64,000 nt of DNA from positions 3,032,001-3,096,000 of the forward strand of contig NZ_CP072141.1 in the NCBI RefSeq assembly GCF_019355555.1. Direction: 5' to 3'. This DNA is from Rhizobium sp. L51/94 (GTDB lineage: Bacteria; Pseudomonadota; Alphaproteobacteria; Rhizobiales; Rhizobiaceae). The position numbers were made by a program, and so were the translations under genes. Positions 18,236 to 27,742 of the stretch are shown here, in pieces. Positions within the stretch are counted from its first letter, which is position 1, and the number at the start of each line of letters is the position of its first letter. The notes beneath the pieces were generated by a model. The model did no database searches and had not been told where the DNA came from. It saw only the letters and a program-made list of their open reading frames with translations.

Positions 18236-18544
18236 TATCGATGTCCCCCCATCCAGCCTGTCTGCTCATCGCACCTTCAGAGGCACCAAATAAGGTGCTT
18301 GTTCAGCATGACAAGGTCAGGGTGGGGACAGAATGACTGCAATTTGCGGTTGGTTCAACTGATCGCTGCAACACACTCACCGAAGCAGCCGTGGCCGCTC
18401 CAAGCGAAGCAGACACGCGACCTTTGCGATAAAGCTAGCGATGGTAAGGTACCGGATAATTGTCAAGGTGCAGCATTATGACCGGCCGACGGTGTCACCA
18501 CCTTGCATATCCATAGAAGCTGATCCGCAGTCCTCGAGAAAAAA
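18236..18544. other. Intergenic region without recognised gene
   Basis: 309 bp between the secreted hypothetical protein and an acetyltransferase, both on the minus strand. A short inverted repeat GCACC-N6-GGTGC lies near 18281-18296. No open frame with family-like sequence or RNA gene is seen. Confidence 0.45.
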
Positions 18545-18964
18545 TCACAGCATCTTGCACAAGAAAAAGCGCTGCGTTTGTCGGGGGTAGTGATCGAGCA
18601 CGCTGAAGACGGTATAGCCTTGCTTCTCGTAGAAGCCTGGCGCCTGAAAGCTGAACGTATCCAGCCAGACGCCAACGCAGCCTCGCTCTCTGGCCCAGCC
18701 TTCCGCCTGTTGCAGCATCCTGGCACCAAGGCCTTGGCCACGAAAGGCTTCGGGGACCACGAGCAGTTCCACGAAAAGCCAGTCGTAGCTGTAGCTCGCC
18801 CATAGACCACCCCGCACCGTGCCAGCCTCGTCGCGCAGCAGGATTGCGAGCGGGCCCCAGGGCCCATCCACCTTTGAAGCATTGTAGTCGATCAGCGGTT
18901 GGCGAATTGCGTTGTAATCGTCATCGCTAGGCTGGATGACAAGCTCGAGGTCAAGGCCAGACAT
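18545..18964 (-). CDS. GNAT-family N-acetyltransferase
   Basis: 139 residues. The acetyl-CoA binding motif is ELLVVPEAFRGQGLGARMLQQAE, followed by RERGCVGVWLDTFSFQAPGFYEKQGY, where the FYEKQGY part is the usual GNAT C-terminal strand-helix. The acceptor substrate is unknown. The start at 18964 has AGGAGA at a good distance. The stop is followed by a run of T but no stem. It lies 45 bp downstream of another GNAT gene on the same strand. Confidence 0.88.
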   Translation of the reverse strand: MSGLDLELVIQPSDDDYNAIRQPLIDYNASKVDGPWGPLAILLRDEAGTVRGGLWASYSYDWLFVELLVVPEAFRGQGLGARMLQQAEGWARERGCVGVWLDTFSFQAPGFYEKQGYTVFSVLDHYPRQTQRFFLCKML

Positions 18965-19009
18965 GTCATTCTCCTGTCGTTCAGCTAGGAACATTCCCGC
19001 AGGCAGCGG

Positions 19010-19507
19010 TCAGGTTCCGTAGAACGCCCTGTGATAAACGACAACGCCTTGTCGCGTGTCATCTCCGAAGTCGAGTCTTTGGAAATATTCCACCGGGACT
19101 CCGGGAAAGTGCAAAGCGGGGTCAGCCTTGAACCCGAAGCGGGCATAGTAGCCGGGGTCGCCGAGGACGACACATCCAGCCGCGCCATGGGTTTTTATCT
19201 GGTAAAGTCCAGCTTCGATAAGCCTCGCTCCGATGCCCTGTCGCTGCTTGTCGGGTCGCACGGCGACCGGCCCGAGCCCGTACCAGTTGACGGCTTGGCC
19301 ATGGATTTCGACCGGAGAAAAGGCGACATGGCCGACAATCTCTCCATCCTTTTCTGCCACCAGCGACACCGTTAAAGCGCCTCCGGCTCTAAGACCTTCA
19401 ACAATAGCGCCTTCCGTTCCGTCGCTGTGAGGAGCGCCGTCGAATGCGCTGGTGACGAGCACGCGGATTGGCTGAATGTCGCTGGTATTTTCGGGTCTTA
19501 TGATCAT
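19010..19507 (-). CDS. GNAT-family N-acetyltransferase (YhbS-like)
   Basis: 165 residues. Motif A is LGPVAVRPDKQRQGIGARLIEAGL; downstream VVLGDPGYYARFGFKADPALHFPGVP and YFQRL match the YhbS group of small acetyltransferases. The start at 19507 gives MIIRPEN, the family-typical N-terminus. The only unusual feature is the tandem arrangement with the second GNAT gene downstream. Confidence 0.87.
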   Translation of the reverse strand: MIIRPENTSDIQPIRVLVTSAFDGAPHSDGTEGAIVEGLRAGGALTVSLVAEKDGEIVGHVAFSPVEIHGQAVNWYGLGPVAVRPDKQRQGIGARLIEAGLYQIKTHGAAGCVVLGDPGYYARFGFKADPALHFPGVPVEYFQRLDFGDDTRQGVVVYHRAFYGT

Positions 19508-19823
19508 CTGACGCTTGTAGTAGACAACAGAAAAACGGCCAAGAAGCAACAACTTAGCGCAGTTTCAGTACCCTACTCTGCCGCTGAATTACCATCAGCC
19601 GCCACCGGTTCGACACCCCCAAGCCTCAATCCTGACGCTATGCTGCACTGCAAAAAACACAATGCTGCGGTGCTACCAATTGTCGCTGACTGCTTTATAT
19701 CGTCGCCTACGGCCCTGCCTCCCGCGCTCTTTTGCGGATTTTCAGCGGGCCGCTGCCAATCTGCCGCCCGGCAGGGCCTGAAACGTTTCAGGCGCGGCGA
19801 CAACAGTTTTGAGGATCAATAAA
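19508..19823. other. Divergent intergenic region with sugar-type operator
   Basis: 316 bp between the divergent YhbS-like acetyltransferase and the sugar transporter. It holds the 18-bp palindrome annotated separately and the GAGG ribosome-binding site of the transporter. The left part (19560-19700) shows no gene or clear signal. Confidence 0.5.
19776..19793. promoter_or_regulatory. LacI/GalR-type operator palindrome
   Basis: GCCTGAAACGTTTCAGGC is a perfect 18-bp palindrome with a central CG and the core TGAAACGTTTCA, the form of sites bound by LacI/GalR-family sugar repressors. It lies 30 bp before the transporter start, where binding would block transcription or early elongation. The repressor gene is not in this window. 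Confidence 0.7.
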
Positions 19824-21101
19824 GTGGCTGGTATAACAACAAACAGCGCTGTCTCCGAAGGTGCCAAGGCGCCGGCGGGACAGAATTATCAATTTGCGCT
19901 TATTGCGCTCACCTCTCTCTTTTTCATGTGGGGCTTCATCACCTGCCTGAATGATATTCTGGTTCCGCACCTGAAAAACGTCTTTCAGCTGAACTATACG
20001 CAATCGATGCTCATCCAGCTCTGCTTCTTCGGCGCCTACTTCATCGTCTCGCTGCCGGCCGGCGCTCTGGTCAAGCGCATCAGCTACAAATGGGGCATCG
20101 TCGTCGGCCTCGTCATTGCCGCTATCGGATGCGCGCTGTTCATCCCCGCCGCCAGCTACCGCATCTACGCATTGTTCCTCGGCGCACTCTTCGTGCTCGC
20201 CGCCGGCGTCACCGTTCTGCAGGTTGCCGCCAACCCCTATGTCACCGTCCTCGGCAAGCCCGAAACGGCTGCTGCCCGCCTGACGCTGACCCAGGCCTTC
20301 AATTCGCTCGGCACCACCATCGCGCCGATCTTTGGCGCCTTCCTGATCCTCTCGGCGGCAACAGCCGATCTCAGCACCGCGACGCCGGAACAGCTCGACG
20401 CCATCCATCTGGCTGAAGCCAGCACGGTCAAATTCCCCTACATGATCCTTGCCATCGCGTTTCTGGTGCTGGCAGCCGTCTTTGCCGCGCTAAAGCTGCC
20501 GAACGTCCAGGGCGATGAAACCGTCAACAAGCCCGGCGATACCGGATCGGCCTGGCAGTATCGCCATCTCGTCCTCGGCGCCGTCGGCATCTTCCTCTAT
20601 GTTGGCGCTGAAGTCAGCATCGGCAGCTTCCTCGTCAACTTCTTCAGCCAGCCCGACATTGGCGGCCTGTCGGAATCGGATGCTGCCCACTACGTCGCCT
20701 ATTTCTGGGGTGGCGCCATGATCGGTCGCTTTATCGGCGCCGTAGCCATGCGCTACGTCGATGACGGCAAGGCTCTGGCATTCAACGCCGCTCTCGCTGC
20801 CATCCTGCTGCTCATCACCGTGCTTACTACCGGACATGTCGCCATGTGGGCCGTGCTGCTGGTCGGGCTGTTCAACTCGATCATGTTCCCGACGATCTTC
20901 AGCCTGGCGCTCGAAGGCCTCGGCAAATACACCAGCCAGGGCTCCGGCATCCTCTGCCTTGCCATCGTCGGCGGCGCCATCCTGCCGGTCATTCAGGGCG
21001 GTCTTGCCGATACCATTGGCATCCACCTCGCCTTCCTGATGCCCGTGCTCTGCTACATCTACATCGCATTCTACGGCATCAAGGGTCACAAGCTGCGCTG
21101 A
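19824..21101 (+). CDS. Sugar MFS transporter (glucose/galactose, FucP/GluP type)
   Basis: 425 residues with 12 predicted membrane helices. [23 protein letters not shown] near the N-terminus and [23 protein letters not shown] are hallmarks of the FucP/GluP branch of the major facilitator superfamily, which take up hexoses such as glucose, galactose or fucose by proton symport. The start GTG at 19824 (GAGG upstream) is preferred over TTG at 19809. The LacI-type operator just upstream fits sugar induction. A hairpin follows the stop. Confidence 0.9.
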   Translation: MAGITTNSAVSEGAKAPAGQNYQFALIALTSLFFMWGFITCLNDILVPHLKNVFQLNYTQSMLIQLCFFGAYFIVSLPAGALVKRISYKWGIVVGLVIAAIGCALFIPAASYRIYALFLGALFVLAAGVTVLQVAANPYVTVLGKPETAAARLTLTQAFNSLGTTIAPIFGAFLILSAATADLSTATPEQLDAIHLAEASTVKFPYMILAIAFLVLAAVFAALKLPNVQGDETVNKPGDTGSAWQYRHLVLGAVGIFLYVGAEVSIGSFLVNFFSQPDIGGLSESDAAHYVAYFWGGAMIGRFIGAVAMRYVDDGKALAFNAALAAILLLITVLTTGHVAMWAVLLVGLFNSIMFPTIFSLALEGLGKYTSQGSGILCLAIVGGAILPVIQGGLADTIGIHLAFLMPVLCYIYIAFYGIKGHKLR

Positions 21102-21114
21102 GACCCTGAACCCA

Positions 21115-21143
21115 TTGCGCCTCGCACCCTGTGCGGGGCGCAA
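21115..21143. terminator. Strong hairpin after the sugar transporter
   Basis: TTGCGCCTCGCAC and GTGCGGGGCGCAA form a 13-bp stem (one G-T pair) with a 3-nt loop 14 bp after the stop. It is followed by AAAACAC, not a T-run, so it may stabilise the 3' end or act with Rho rather than be a classic intrinsic terminator. Confidence 0.45.
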
Positions 21144-21207
21144 AACACTTGATCCTTCCGTGCCGTCTTGGCATCGTGCACCAAGACATGGATGGAAGGA
21201 CGTGACG

Positions 21208-21834
21208 ATGAAGGCCCTGCTGCTGATCGATATCCAGACCGGCTTCTGCCCGGGCGGAAACCTCGCCGTTCGAGAGGGCGACGAGATCGTGCCCGTCGCC
21301 AACAGATTGATCGACAGCGGCAAGTACGACCTTGTCGTCGCCTCGCAGGACTGGCACCCCGAAGGCCATGGCAGCTTTGCCTCCTCCCATCTCGGCAAGA
21401 ACCCTTTCGACATGGGCATGCTCTCCGGCAAGCCGCAGATGATGTGGCCGGACCATTGCGTCCAGGATACCCCGGACGCCGCCCTCCATCCCGACCTCCA
21501 CGCCGGCGCCATCGATTTCATCCGGCAGAAGGGCCAGAACCCTGAAGTCGACAGCTACTCCGCATTCCGCGACAACGATCAGGCGGCCCTGACCGGCCTC
21601 GCCGACTATCTGCGCGAGCGACAGGTCACGGAACTCGATCTTTGCGGCCTCGCCACCGATTACTGCGTCAAGTTCTCCGCCATCGATGCCGTCGAGATGC
21701 TGCCGAGCGTCAGGGTGCGCTTCATCGAGGACGCCAGCCGCGGCATCGACCCTGCCGGCGTAAAAGCCGCCATCGACGAAATGCGCGTGCGCGGCGTGGC
21801 GATCATCGACAGCGCCGAGGCGCTCAACGCCTGA
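21208..21834 (+). CDS. pncA: Nicotinamidase (isochorismatase-like hydrolase)
   Basis: 208 residues. Nicotinamidase converts nicotinamide to nicotinate for NAD salvage. Catalytic Asp is in LLIDIQTGFCPGG, the metal-site region is SQDWHPEGHGSFASSH, MMWPDHCVQDT follows, and nucleophile Cys is in LATDYCVKFSAID. Length and motif order match bacterial PncA. The start ATG 21208 is taken because MKALLLIDIQ is the family N-terminus; GGAAGGA lies about 9 nt upstream. The preceding transporter is probably a separate unit. Confidence 0.92.
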   Translation: MKALLLIDIQTGFCPGGNLAVREGDEIVPVANRLIDSGKYDLVVASQDWHPEGHGSFASSHLGKNPFDMGMLSGKPQMMWPDHCVQDTPDAALHPDLHAGAIDFIRQKGQNPEVDSYSAFRDNDQAALTGLADYLRERQVTELDLCGLATDYCVKFSAIDAVEMLPSVRVRFIEDASRGIDPAGVKAAIDEMRVRGVAIIDSAEALNA

Positions 21835-21908
21835 GCGATCGGCGGAGGCGCTAAACCTTCCTTCACGAAGATCGCCGAATGTGGCGGAAACGCCATGGGG
21901 CCATTGCC

Positions 21909-22994
21909 GTGCAAACCATCACCATCAACGGCCGCTTTCTGACGCAGCCCCTTTCGGGCGTGCAACGCTTCGCAAGGGAACTGACACTGGCGCTGGATGC
22001 AAGGATCGCAGCCGGCACCGTGCCAGATGCCCTTAAAGAGGTTAACTGGCGTCTCGCCGTCCCCGCTGGTACCGCCGTTGACCTCGATCTTCAGGCCATC
22101 GGCGTCGATGCATTCGGCGCGGGGCCCGGGCACCTGTGGGAACAGACGGCGCTTTACGCTCATGCCCGCAAAGGCCGATTGCTGGGCTTCGGCGGCAGCG
22201 GCCCGCTGCTGCACCGGCGCCAGGCGGTTGTCATTCATGACGTGACGATCTTCCGCCATCCGGGCTCATTCAAACGCAGCTATCGGCTGCTGCACGCCGC
22301 TCTCGGCTTTGCCCTGACGCGGACGGCGAAGATCGGCACCGTCTCGGAATTTTCCCGCCGCGAACTCGCCTCTGTCTTCAAGGTGCCGGCCGCCGGTATT
22401 GATGTCGTTTACAACGCGGTCGATCATTTTGCCGCCATTGCGCCGGATACCGGGATCATCGACCGGCTCGGCCTCTCCACGAACGGCTTCTTCCTGCTGG
22501 TCGGCACCATGAAGCCCAACAAGAACCTGGAGTTTGCCATCCGCGCCTTCGAAGCCCTTTGCAACACCAGCCAGAAACTGGTCGTGGTCGGCGGCAGTGC
22601 GCCGAGCGTTTTCAAATCGAAGGACGCGGCCTCGACCGGTAGCATCCTATATCCCGGCAGGCTGACCGATGCCGAGATCGTGGCATTGGAACGCCATGCG
22701 ACCGCCTTCGTCTTCCCGAGCCTCTACGAAGGCTTCGGCATTCCGCCGCTGGAGGCCATGACGCAAGCCTGCCCGGTCCTCGCGGCAGATATCCCGGCTG
22801 TGCGCGAAGCCTGCGGCACGGCCGCCCTCTATTTCGATCCGACCAGACAGGAAGAACTGACCGAAGCGATGCGCCGCATCTGCGACGAGCCATCCCTGCG
22901 CCAGTCTTTGCAGGATGCCGGCCGGATCAATGTCGGTCGTTTTTCCTGGGATACAAGCGCCGGCCGCATCCTCGAGATGCTGGCCGCCCTGTAA
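21909..22994 (+). CDS. Glycosyltransferase family 4 (group 1)
   Basis: 361 residues from GTG 21909; ATG 21879 would add 10 residues and neither has a strong ribosome-binding site. It is a GT-B fold: the N-terminus NGRFLTQPLSGVQRFARELT is the acceptor-side loop, VGTMKPNKNLEFAIRAFE begins the donor domain, and FVFPSLYEGFGIPPLEAM contains the E-x7-E nucleotide-sugar motif. It resembles mannosyltransferases of exopolysaccharide or LPS synthesis. Convergent with a flippase gene 7 bp away, which suggests a shared surface-polysaccharide role, although only two such genes are present. Confidence 0.88.
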   Translation: MQTITINGRFLTQPLSGVQRFARELTLALDARIAAGTVPDALKEVNWRLAVPAGTAVDLDLQAIGVDAFGAGPGHLWEQTALYAHARKGRLLGFGGSGPLLHRRQAVVIHDVTIFRHPGSFKRSYRLLHAALGFALTRTAKIGTVSEFSRRELASVFKVPAAGIDVVYNAVDHFAAIAPDTGIIDRLGLSTNGFFLLVGTMKPNKNLEFAIRAFEALCNTSQKLVVVGGSAPSVFKSKDAASTGSILYPGRLTDAEIVALERHATAFVFPSLYEGFGIPPLEAMTQACPVLAADIPAVREACGTAALYFDPTRQEELTEAMRRICDEPSLRQSLQDAGRINVGRFSWDTSAGRILEMLAAL

Positions 22995-23001
22995 GCCATG
23001 A

Positions 23002-24396
23002 CTAGGAGGTTGCCGCCGCGCTAAACAGCCGCCTGAAATAGCTGTACAACCCGGCGAGGCAAAAGACGCCGCCGCCGACCACGCCGACAGCCACCGAGGA
23101 CCAGAGCGCTTGCCCGTAGCCGGCAGTGGCCACGACCGGGATGGCAAGCCCCACTGCCGCAAAAGCCACTGGCTGCCAGACGAACTCGAACGGCAGCGTC
23201 ACCAGCACCTTCAACCCAACCACCATGGCCAAAAGTGCACCGACCATGCCGCCCGCCATCAACGGCCCGCTTGCATCGCCAAGCATTGCTGAAGTTGCCA
23301 GCGTCCCGCCGTTCAGCAACAGGCAATCGACGGCCGATAGCAGGAAAATCGACAGCAACCTGTGCCGAAGATGCGCAGGTGTCGGCAGCATGTTGAGCGT
23401 CAGCGCCCGGCAAAGCGCCAGGCCGACGACGAAGGGTGCAGCACTCATGAAACCGTCCCGGAGAGCAGGCGCGATAACGAATAGGCCGATGGGTTGCAGA
23501 AGGGCAAAAATGCCGGCAGCCGTCATCAGCGTAAAGCCGGTCAGCAGCGAGTAATAGGCGCCGAGTTGCGCCTTGAAAGCGCTGGTTTCGCCGTCCCGAT
23601 CGTAAAGTGCCACGACATCGGGGTATTGGATCGCCTGCAGCGCCGAGACGATGAGCACGAAGGGCCGCTGCAGCAGATCGAGCGCCAGCAGCGCCCCGGC
23701 AGCAGCCGTAGGCCCAAGCACCGCCGTCAGGATCGCCTTCAGGCCGAGCGGCGCAAGCAGGCCGACGACCGAGGCGCCGGCAGCGACGCTACCGTAGATG
23801 AAGTGCTTTCGGACAACGGCAGCGTCGAAGCTTGCCCGCTCCGGTGAGACGCGGCGGGTCAGCGCCACCGCCAGCAGCGTATAGACCACATAGCCGGCCA
23901 GCAGCCCACCGACCGCCGCCATGAAGGTCGGGGCCAACAGCGCGCCGCTGAGCGTGCCCACGGCGAGGATTGTGGCGCGCGATCCCTGAAGCCTCGAAAA
24001 GGTGCGAAATTCCTGGCGGAAGCGCAACATCGTCAGGTGCAGGTCGCTCGCGCCTTGAAAGATCGCCACAAGACCGCCAACCAGCGCCACGCCGACAGGC
24101 ACGGCAAACAGGATCGACCCCGCAGCCGCGACCACACAGATAAGCGCGCAAGTGGCAAACTCGACTTTCAACGCGCGCCGTTCTGTTGGCTCGCTCCCCG
24201 TCTGGCCGGGATAGAACCGGCTGCAGGCAAAGCGTATCCATTCGAAACAGAGGATCGCGGCAAACTGGCTGATGGAGATAAACAGCGAATAGGCAGAATA
24301 ATCCGCAGGCGACAGCCAGTGGGCGACGACGATCAGCAGCCCGAATGCCACCGCCGCCTGATAGAAATATGCCGCCAAAGCCACGATCTTCGCCAT
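23002..24396 (-). CDS. Polysaccharide flippase-like membrane protein (Wzx/MOP superfamily)
   Basis: 464 residues with 12-14 predicted membrane helices. The N-terminus VALAAYFYQAAVAFGLLIVVAHWLSPADYSAYSLF is the typical first helix pair of Wzx-like exporters, where a helix is followed by LxPxDYGxxxL. These move lipid-linked oligosaccharides across the inner membrane. The start at 24396 (MAKIVALAAY) is chosen over 24414. Sequence is divergent within the superfamily, so the substrate is unknown. Confidence 0.78.
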   Translation of the reverse strand: MAKIVALAAYFYQAAVAFGLLIVVAHWLSPADYSAYSLFISISQFAAILCFEWIRFACSRFYPGQTGSEPTERRALKVEFATCALICVVAAAGSILFAVPVGVALVGGLVAIFQGASDLHLTMLRFRQEFRTFSRLQGSRATILAVGTLSGALLAPTFMAAVGGLLAGYVVYTLLAVALTRRVSPERASFDAAVVRKHFIYGSVAAGASVVGLLAPLGLKAILTAVLGPTAAAGALLALDLLQRPFVLIVSALQAIQYPDVVALYDRDGETSAFKAQLGAYYSLLTGFTLMTAAGIFALLQPIGLFVIAPALRDGFMSAAPFVVGLALCRALTLNMLPTPAHLRHRLLSIFLLSAVDCLLLNGGTLATSAMLGDASGPLMAGGMVGALLAMVVGLKVLVTLPFEFVWQPVAFAAVGLAIPVVATAGYGQALWSSVAVGVVGGGVFCLAGLYSYFRRLFSAAATS

Positions 24397-24590
24397 CCGA
24401 CGACATAACCGCAAAAAGCTGACGAAAATGCTAAGTCGCCGCTCATTCCGTGGTTGGCAGCGCAGGTTCCGGGCGAAGCGCCGAATTGCGTTTGGCAGCG
24501 CGGCGCGCTAGGAGAGCCTGCCGTTTCGTGGATGGGATGCATGGCCGGCTCGCGGGACTTCGGTTTCGCCCTGCGTGGGGAGAGTGATCT

Positions 24591-25466
24591 ATGGATGTGA
24601 CCAGCACCATTGCGGAGATGCGCGCCAGGCTTATGCCGCATCTGCGCGCCGGACGACGCATCGGCCTCGTGCCGACCATGGGCTATCTGCATGCCGGACA
24701 CCTGGAACTCGTTCGCCGGGCGCGGAGCGAAAACGATATCGTCGTCACCTCGATCTTCGTCAATCCGCTGCAGTTTGCCGCCGGCGAGGACCTGGAGAAA
24801 TATCCCCGCGATTTCGAGCGTGACAGCGCCATGCTGCGCAAGGCCGGGGTCGATTATCTCTTCGCCCCGACGCCTTCAGACATGTATCCAAGACCGATGG
24901 AAGCCGTCGTCGACGTGCCGGCCCTCGGCACCGAACTCGAGGGCTCTGTGCGTCCCGGCCACTTTGCCGGCGTCGCCACCGTCGTGACCAAGCTCTTCAA
25001 CATCGTCCAGCCCGACAAGGCCTATTTCGGCGAGAAGGATTTCCAGCAGGTAACCCTGATCCGCCGCATGGTGGAGGATTTGGCGCAGCCGGTGACCGTC
25101 GTCGCTGTCCCGACGGTGCGCGATGTCGATGGTCTGGCGCTGTCATCGCGCAATAGCTACCTCACCGCCGATGAGCGCGCCGCTGCCGTCATCGTGCCGC
25201 AAGCGCTCGCAGAAGCCGAACGCCTCTACGCGGCGGGCGTCCGGGATCCCGCAGCGCTGGAAAGTGCCCTCACCGACTTCATCGCGCGCGAGCCGCTCGC
25301 CACGCCCGAAGTGGTCGCCGTGCGCGATCCGCAAACTCTGAAACCCTTGGCGGCCACCGGCGAAGGCCCGATCCTCGTCGCCCTCTTCGTGCGGATCGGA
25401 ACAACCCGGCTGCTTGACAACCGCGTCATCGGTCAAATCAACGCCCGTAGCGAAAAGGCCGCCTGA
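24591..25466 (+). CDS. panC: Pantothenate synthetase
   Basis: 291 residues. It joins pantoate and beta-alanine with ATP to make pantothenate (vitamin B5). The HIGH-type nucleotide motif is in [29 protein letters not shown] and [12 protein letters not shown] supply the ATP and pantoate sites. ATG 24591 has GGGGAGAG upstream. It is followed at once by panB with 1 nt between stop and start, so the two pathway enzymes are co-translated. Confidence 0.96.
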   Translation: MDVTSTIAEMRARLMPHLRAGRRIGLVPTMGYLHAGHLELVRRARSENDIVVTSIFVNPLQFAAGEDLEKYPRDFERDSAMLRKAGVDYLFAPTPSDMYPRPMEAVVDVPALGTELEGSVRPGHFAGVATVVTKLFNIVQPDKAYFGEKDFQQVTLIRRMVEDLAQPVTVVAVPTVRDVDGLALSSRNSYLTADERAAAVIVPQALAEAERLYAAGVRDPAALESALTDFIAREPLATPEVVAVRDPQTLKPLAATGEGPILVALFVRIGTTRLLDNRVIGQINARSEKAA

Positions 25467-25467
25467 C

Positions 25468-26289
25468 ATGAGTGCCACGACCTCCGCCAAGCGCATCACA
25501 CCAGCCCGCATCAAAGCGATGAAGGGCACGCGCCCTGTCGTAGCGCTCACGGCCTACACGACGCCGATGGCGCGTCTGCTCGATCCTCACTGCGACATGC
25601 TGCTGGTCGGCGATTCGCTCGGCATGGTGCTCTACGGCCTGCCGACCACGGTCGGCGTGACGCAGGAGATGATGATCGCCCACGGCCAAGCCGTGATGCG
25701 CGGCGTAGCCCACGCCTGCGTCATCGTCGACCTGCCCTTCGGCACCTACCAGGCCTCGAAGGAACAGGCATTCCTGACCGCTGCCCGCATCATGAAGGAA
25801 ACCGGCTGCGACGGCGTCAAGCTCGAGGGCGGACGGGAAATGGCCGAGACCGTCGCCTTCCTCACCGCACGCGGCATTCCCGTGTTCGGCCATGTCGGCC
25901 TGATGCCGCAGTTGGTCAACACCAACGGCGGATACCGCGCACTTGGTCGTTCGGACAAGGAATCGGACAAGATACGTGACGATGCCGCCGCCATCGGAGA
26001 GGCTGGCGCCTTTGCCATCGTTATCGAAGGCACGGTTGAGCCGCTGGCTCGCGAGATCACCGCGAGCCTGTCGATTCCCACCATCGGTATCGGCGCCTCG
26101 CCTGCCTGCGACGGCCAAGTGCTCGTGTCCGACGACATGCTCGGCCTGTTCAGCGATTTCAAACCGCGCTTCGTCAAGCACTTCGCCAATCTCGCGCCGC
26201 TGATCTCGGAAGCCGCCGCAGCCTATGCGGAAGACGTGAAGGCGCGGTCGTTTCCCGGGCCGGAACATACGTTTCAGCCGAAAGGCTGA
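25468..26289 (+). CDS. panB: 3-methyl-2-oxobutanoate hydroxymethyltransferase
   Basis: 273 residues. It adds a hydroxymethyl group from methylene-tetrahydrofolate to 2-oxoisovalerate, giving ketopantoate, the step that precedes PanC after reduction. Motifs: [15 protein letters not shown] (metal ligand Asp), [10 protein letters not shown], and [18 protein letters not shown]. The start ATG 25468 lies 1 nt after the panC stop; the longer upstream frame overlaps panC and is not family-like. No panE or panD is nearby. Confidence 0.96.
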   Translation: MSATTSAKRITPARIKAMKGTRPVVALTAYTTPMARLLDPHCDMLLVGDSLGMVLYGLPTTVGVTQEMMIAHGQAVMRGVAHACVIVDLPFGTYQASKEQAFLTAARIMKETGCDGVKLEGGREMAETVAFLTARGIPVFGHVGLMPQLVNTNGGYRALGRSDKESDKIRDDAAAIGEAGAFAIVIEGTVEPLAREITASLSIPTIGIGASPACDGQVLVSDDMLGLFSDFKPRFVKHFANLAPLISEAAAAYAEDVKARSFPGPEHTFQPKG

Positions 26290-26298
26290 CTCAATACA

Positions 26299-26553
26299 TC
26301 AGGTCCCGTCATTGCGTTCCCGCTCGAGCAGATAGATCGCCTCGCCGAAATCCTCCATCTGCTTCGTCAGCGCCGCATGGGCGTCGCTTAGACCCTGGTT
26401 GTAGAAGAATGCGCCGATATCGTTGGCGAAAAACTCCAGCAGGAATTCGGCCGGCAGCACACCGATGGTCTGGTCGAGCTCGTCGGCGAAATATTGGCGG
26501 ATACGCGTGACGGCAGCGGCCTTCTCCTCCTTGGGTAGAACGATCTTCTTCAT
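26299..26553 (-). CDS. DUF2164 family protein
   Basis: 84 residues. The pattern LPKEEKAAAVTRIRQYFADELDQTIGVLPAEFLLEFFANDIGAFFYNQGL matches DUF2164, a short helical soluble family of unknown role. The start ATG 26553 is favoured by AGGGCAC upstream; a longer frame starts at 26577. It is convergent with panB (9 bp between stops) and divergent from azlC. Confidence 0.82.
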   Translation of the reverse strand: MKKIVLPKEEKAAAVTRIRQYFADELDQTIGVLPAEFLLEFFANDIGAFFYNQGLSDAHAALTKQMEDFGEAIYLLERERNDGT

Positions 26554-26678
26554 CTGTGCCCTCCTTGCGCGCCGCAAGGTTCAGCGAAATCGATCCATCG
26601 ATCAAGGAAATTCAGTTGCCGCTGCCAGCCCCTCGCCTTACAGGGAAGCCCGCAACCGGAAATAACGCAGGGCTTGAG

Positions 26679-27401
26679 ATGAATCGCGCGGACTTTCAGG
26701 AGGGACTGCGCGGCGGTATCCTCGTCGGCCTTGCCTCCACACCCTTCGGCGCCCTGTTTGGCGCCATCGCCCAAGGCCACGGCCTTTCGCTCGGCGAACT
26801 GACATTGATGAGCGGCATCGTCTATGCCGGTGCCAGCCAGCTGGTCGGCCTCGATCTCTTCGGTCACGACGTCGCCGCCTGGCTGATCGTCCTGTCGATC
26901 CTGGCGGTCAACTTTCGCCATATCCTCTATTCGGCGGCGATTGCCCGCTACATCAGGCACTTCAACGGCATCCAGAAGGCCCTGACCTTCTTCCTGCTCG
27001 TCGATCCACAGTTTGCCGAGACGGTGAAGCGCGGCGAAGCCGGCAAGCAGGTGAGCTTTTCCTGGTATATCGGCCTTGCCCTGATGGTCTACATTCCTTG
27101 GGTATTCGCAAGCTTCATCGGCGGCCTGCTCGGCAGCCTGATCGGCGATCCCCGATCGATCGGCCTCGATGTGCTGCTGCCGCTCTATTTTCTCGGCATC
27201 GTCATCGGCTTCCGCAAGCGCGACAATTTCCTGCCCGTCGTCGCTGCCAGCGCCGTTGCCGCTGTCGTCGCCTACCGTTATGTCGGCTCGCCCTGGCATG
27301 TCAGCATCGGCGCGCTCGCCGGCGTTGCGTTGGCGGCCCTCCTGCCGCCGGTCAAAAGCAACCGCAAGCCCGACCTCGCCGTCGAAAACCACGAGGTGTG
27401 A
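26679..27401 (+). CDS. azlC: AzlC-family branched-chain amino acid exporter, large subunit
   Basis: 240 residues. Six or so membrane helices; FQEGLRGGILVGLASTPFGALFGA and SGIVYAGASQLVGLDLFG are the family signature. With AzlD it exports branched-chain amino acids or their analogues. The start ATG 26679 is the one that gives MNRADFQEG; earlier in-frame ATG 26556 gives unrelated sequence. azlD starts 2 nt after its stop. Confidence 0.9.
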   Translation: MNRADFQEGLRGGILVGLASTPFGALFGAIAQGHGLSLGELTLMSGIVYAGASQLVGLDLFGHDVAAWLIVLSILAVNFRHILYSAAIARYIRHFNGIQKALTFFLLVDPQFAETVKRGEAGKQVSFSWYIGLALMVYIPWVFASFIGGLLGSLIGDPRSIGLDVLLPLYFLGIVIGFRKRDNFLPVVAASAVAAVVAYRYVGSPWHVSIGALAGVALAALLPPVKSNRKPDLAVENHEV

Positions 27402-27403
27402 CG

Positions 27404-27715
27404 ATGACGCAATTCGATCCCCACATGCTGTTGCTCATACTCGCGGCTGCCGGCGTAACCTACCTGACGCGCATCGGCGGCTACGTTCTCATCACCCGAA
27501 TGACCCGCATCCCGCCGCGCATGGAGGCCGCCCTCAACGCCGTGCCCGCCGCCGTGCTGACAGCGCTGATGGCCCCCACCTTCTTCAACGGCGGCATCGA
27601 CCTCAAGGTGGCGCTGGTAGCCGCAGGATTGGTCGGCCTTTATCTGCCGGCCAGCGCAATGCTCGTCACCGGCTGGATCGTCGTCATGGCCTGGCGCCAG
27701 TTCATCGGCGCCTGA
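27404..27715 (+). CDS. azlD: AzlD-family branched-chain amino acid exporter, small subunit
   Basis: 103 residues with three or four membrane helices. VTYLTRIGGYVLITR and MEAALNAVPAAVLTALMAP fit AzlD. ATG 27404 follows GAGG and lies 2 nt after azlC, so the pair is co-translated. Convergent with the aminopeptidase gene, 27 bp to its stop. Confidence 0.9.
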   Translation: MTQFDPHMLLLILAAAGVTYLTRIGGYVLITRMTRIPPRMEAALNAVPAAVLTALMAPTFFNGGIDLKVALVAAGLVGLYLPASAMLVTGWIVVMAWRQFIGA

Positions 27716-27742
27716 CCCTGACTTCGCGTGAAAAGTTCGGCC

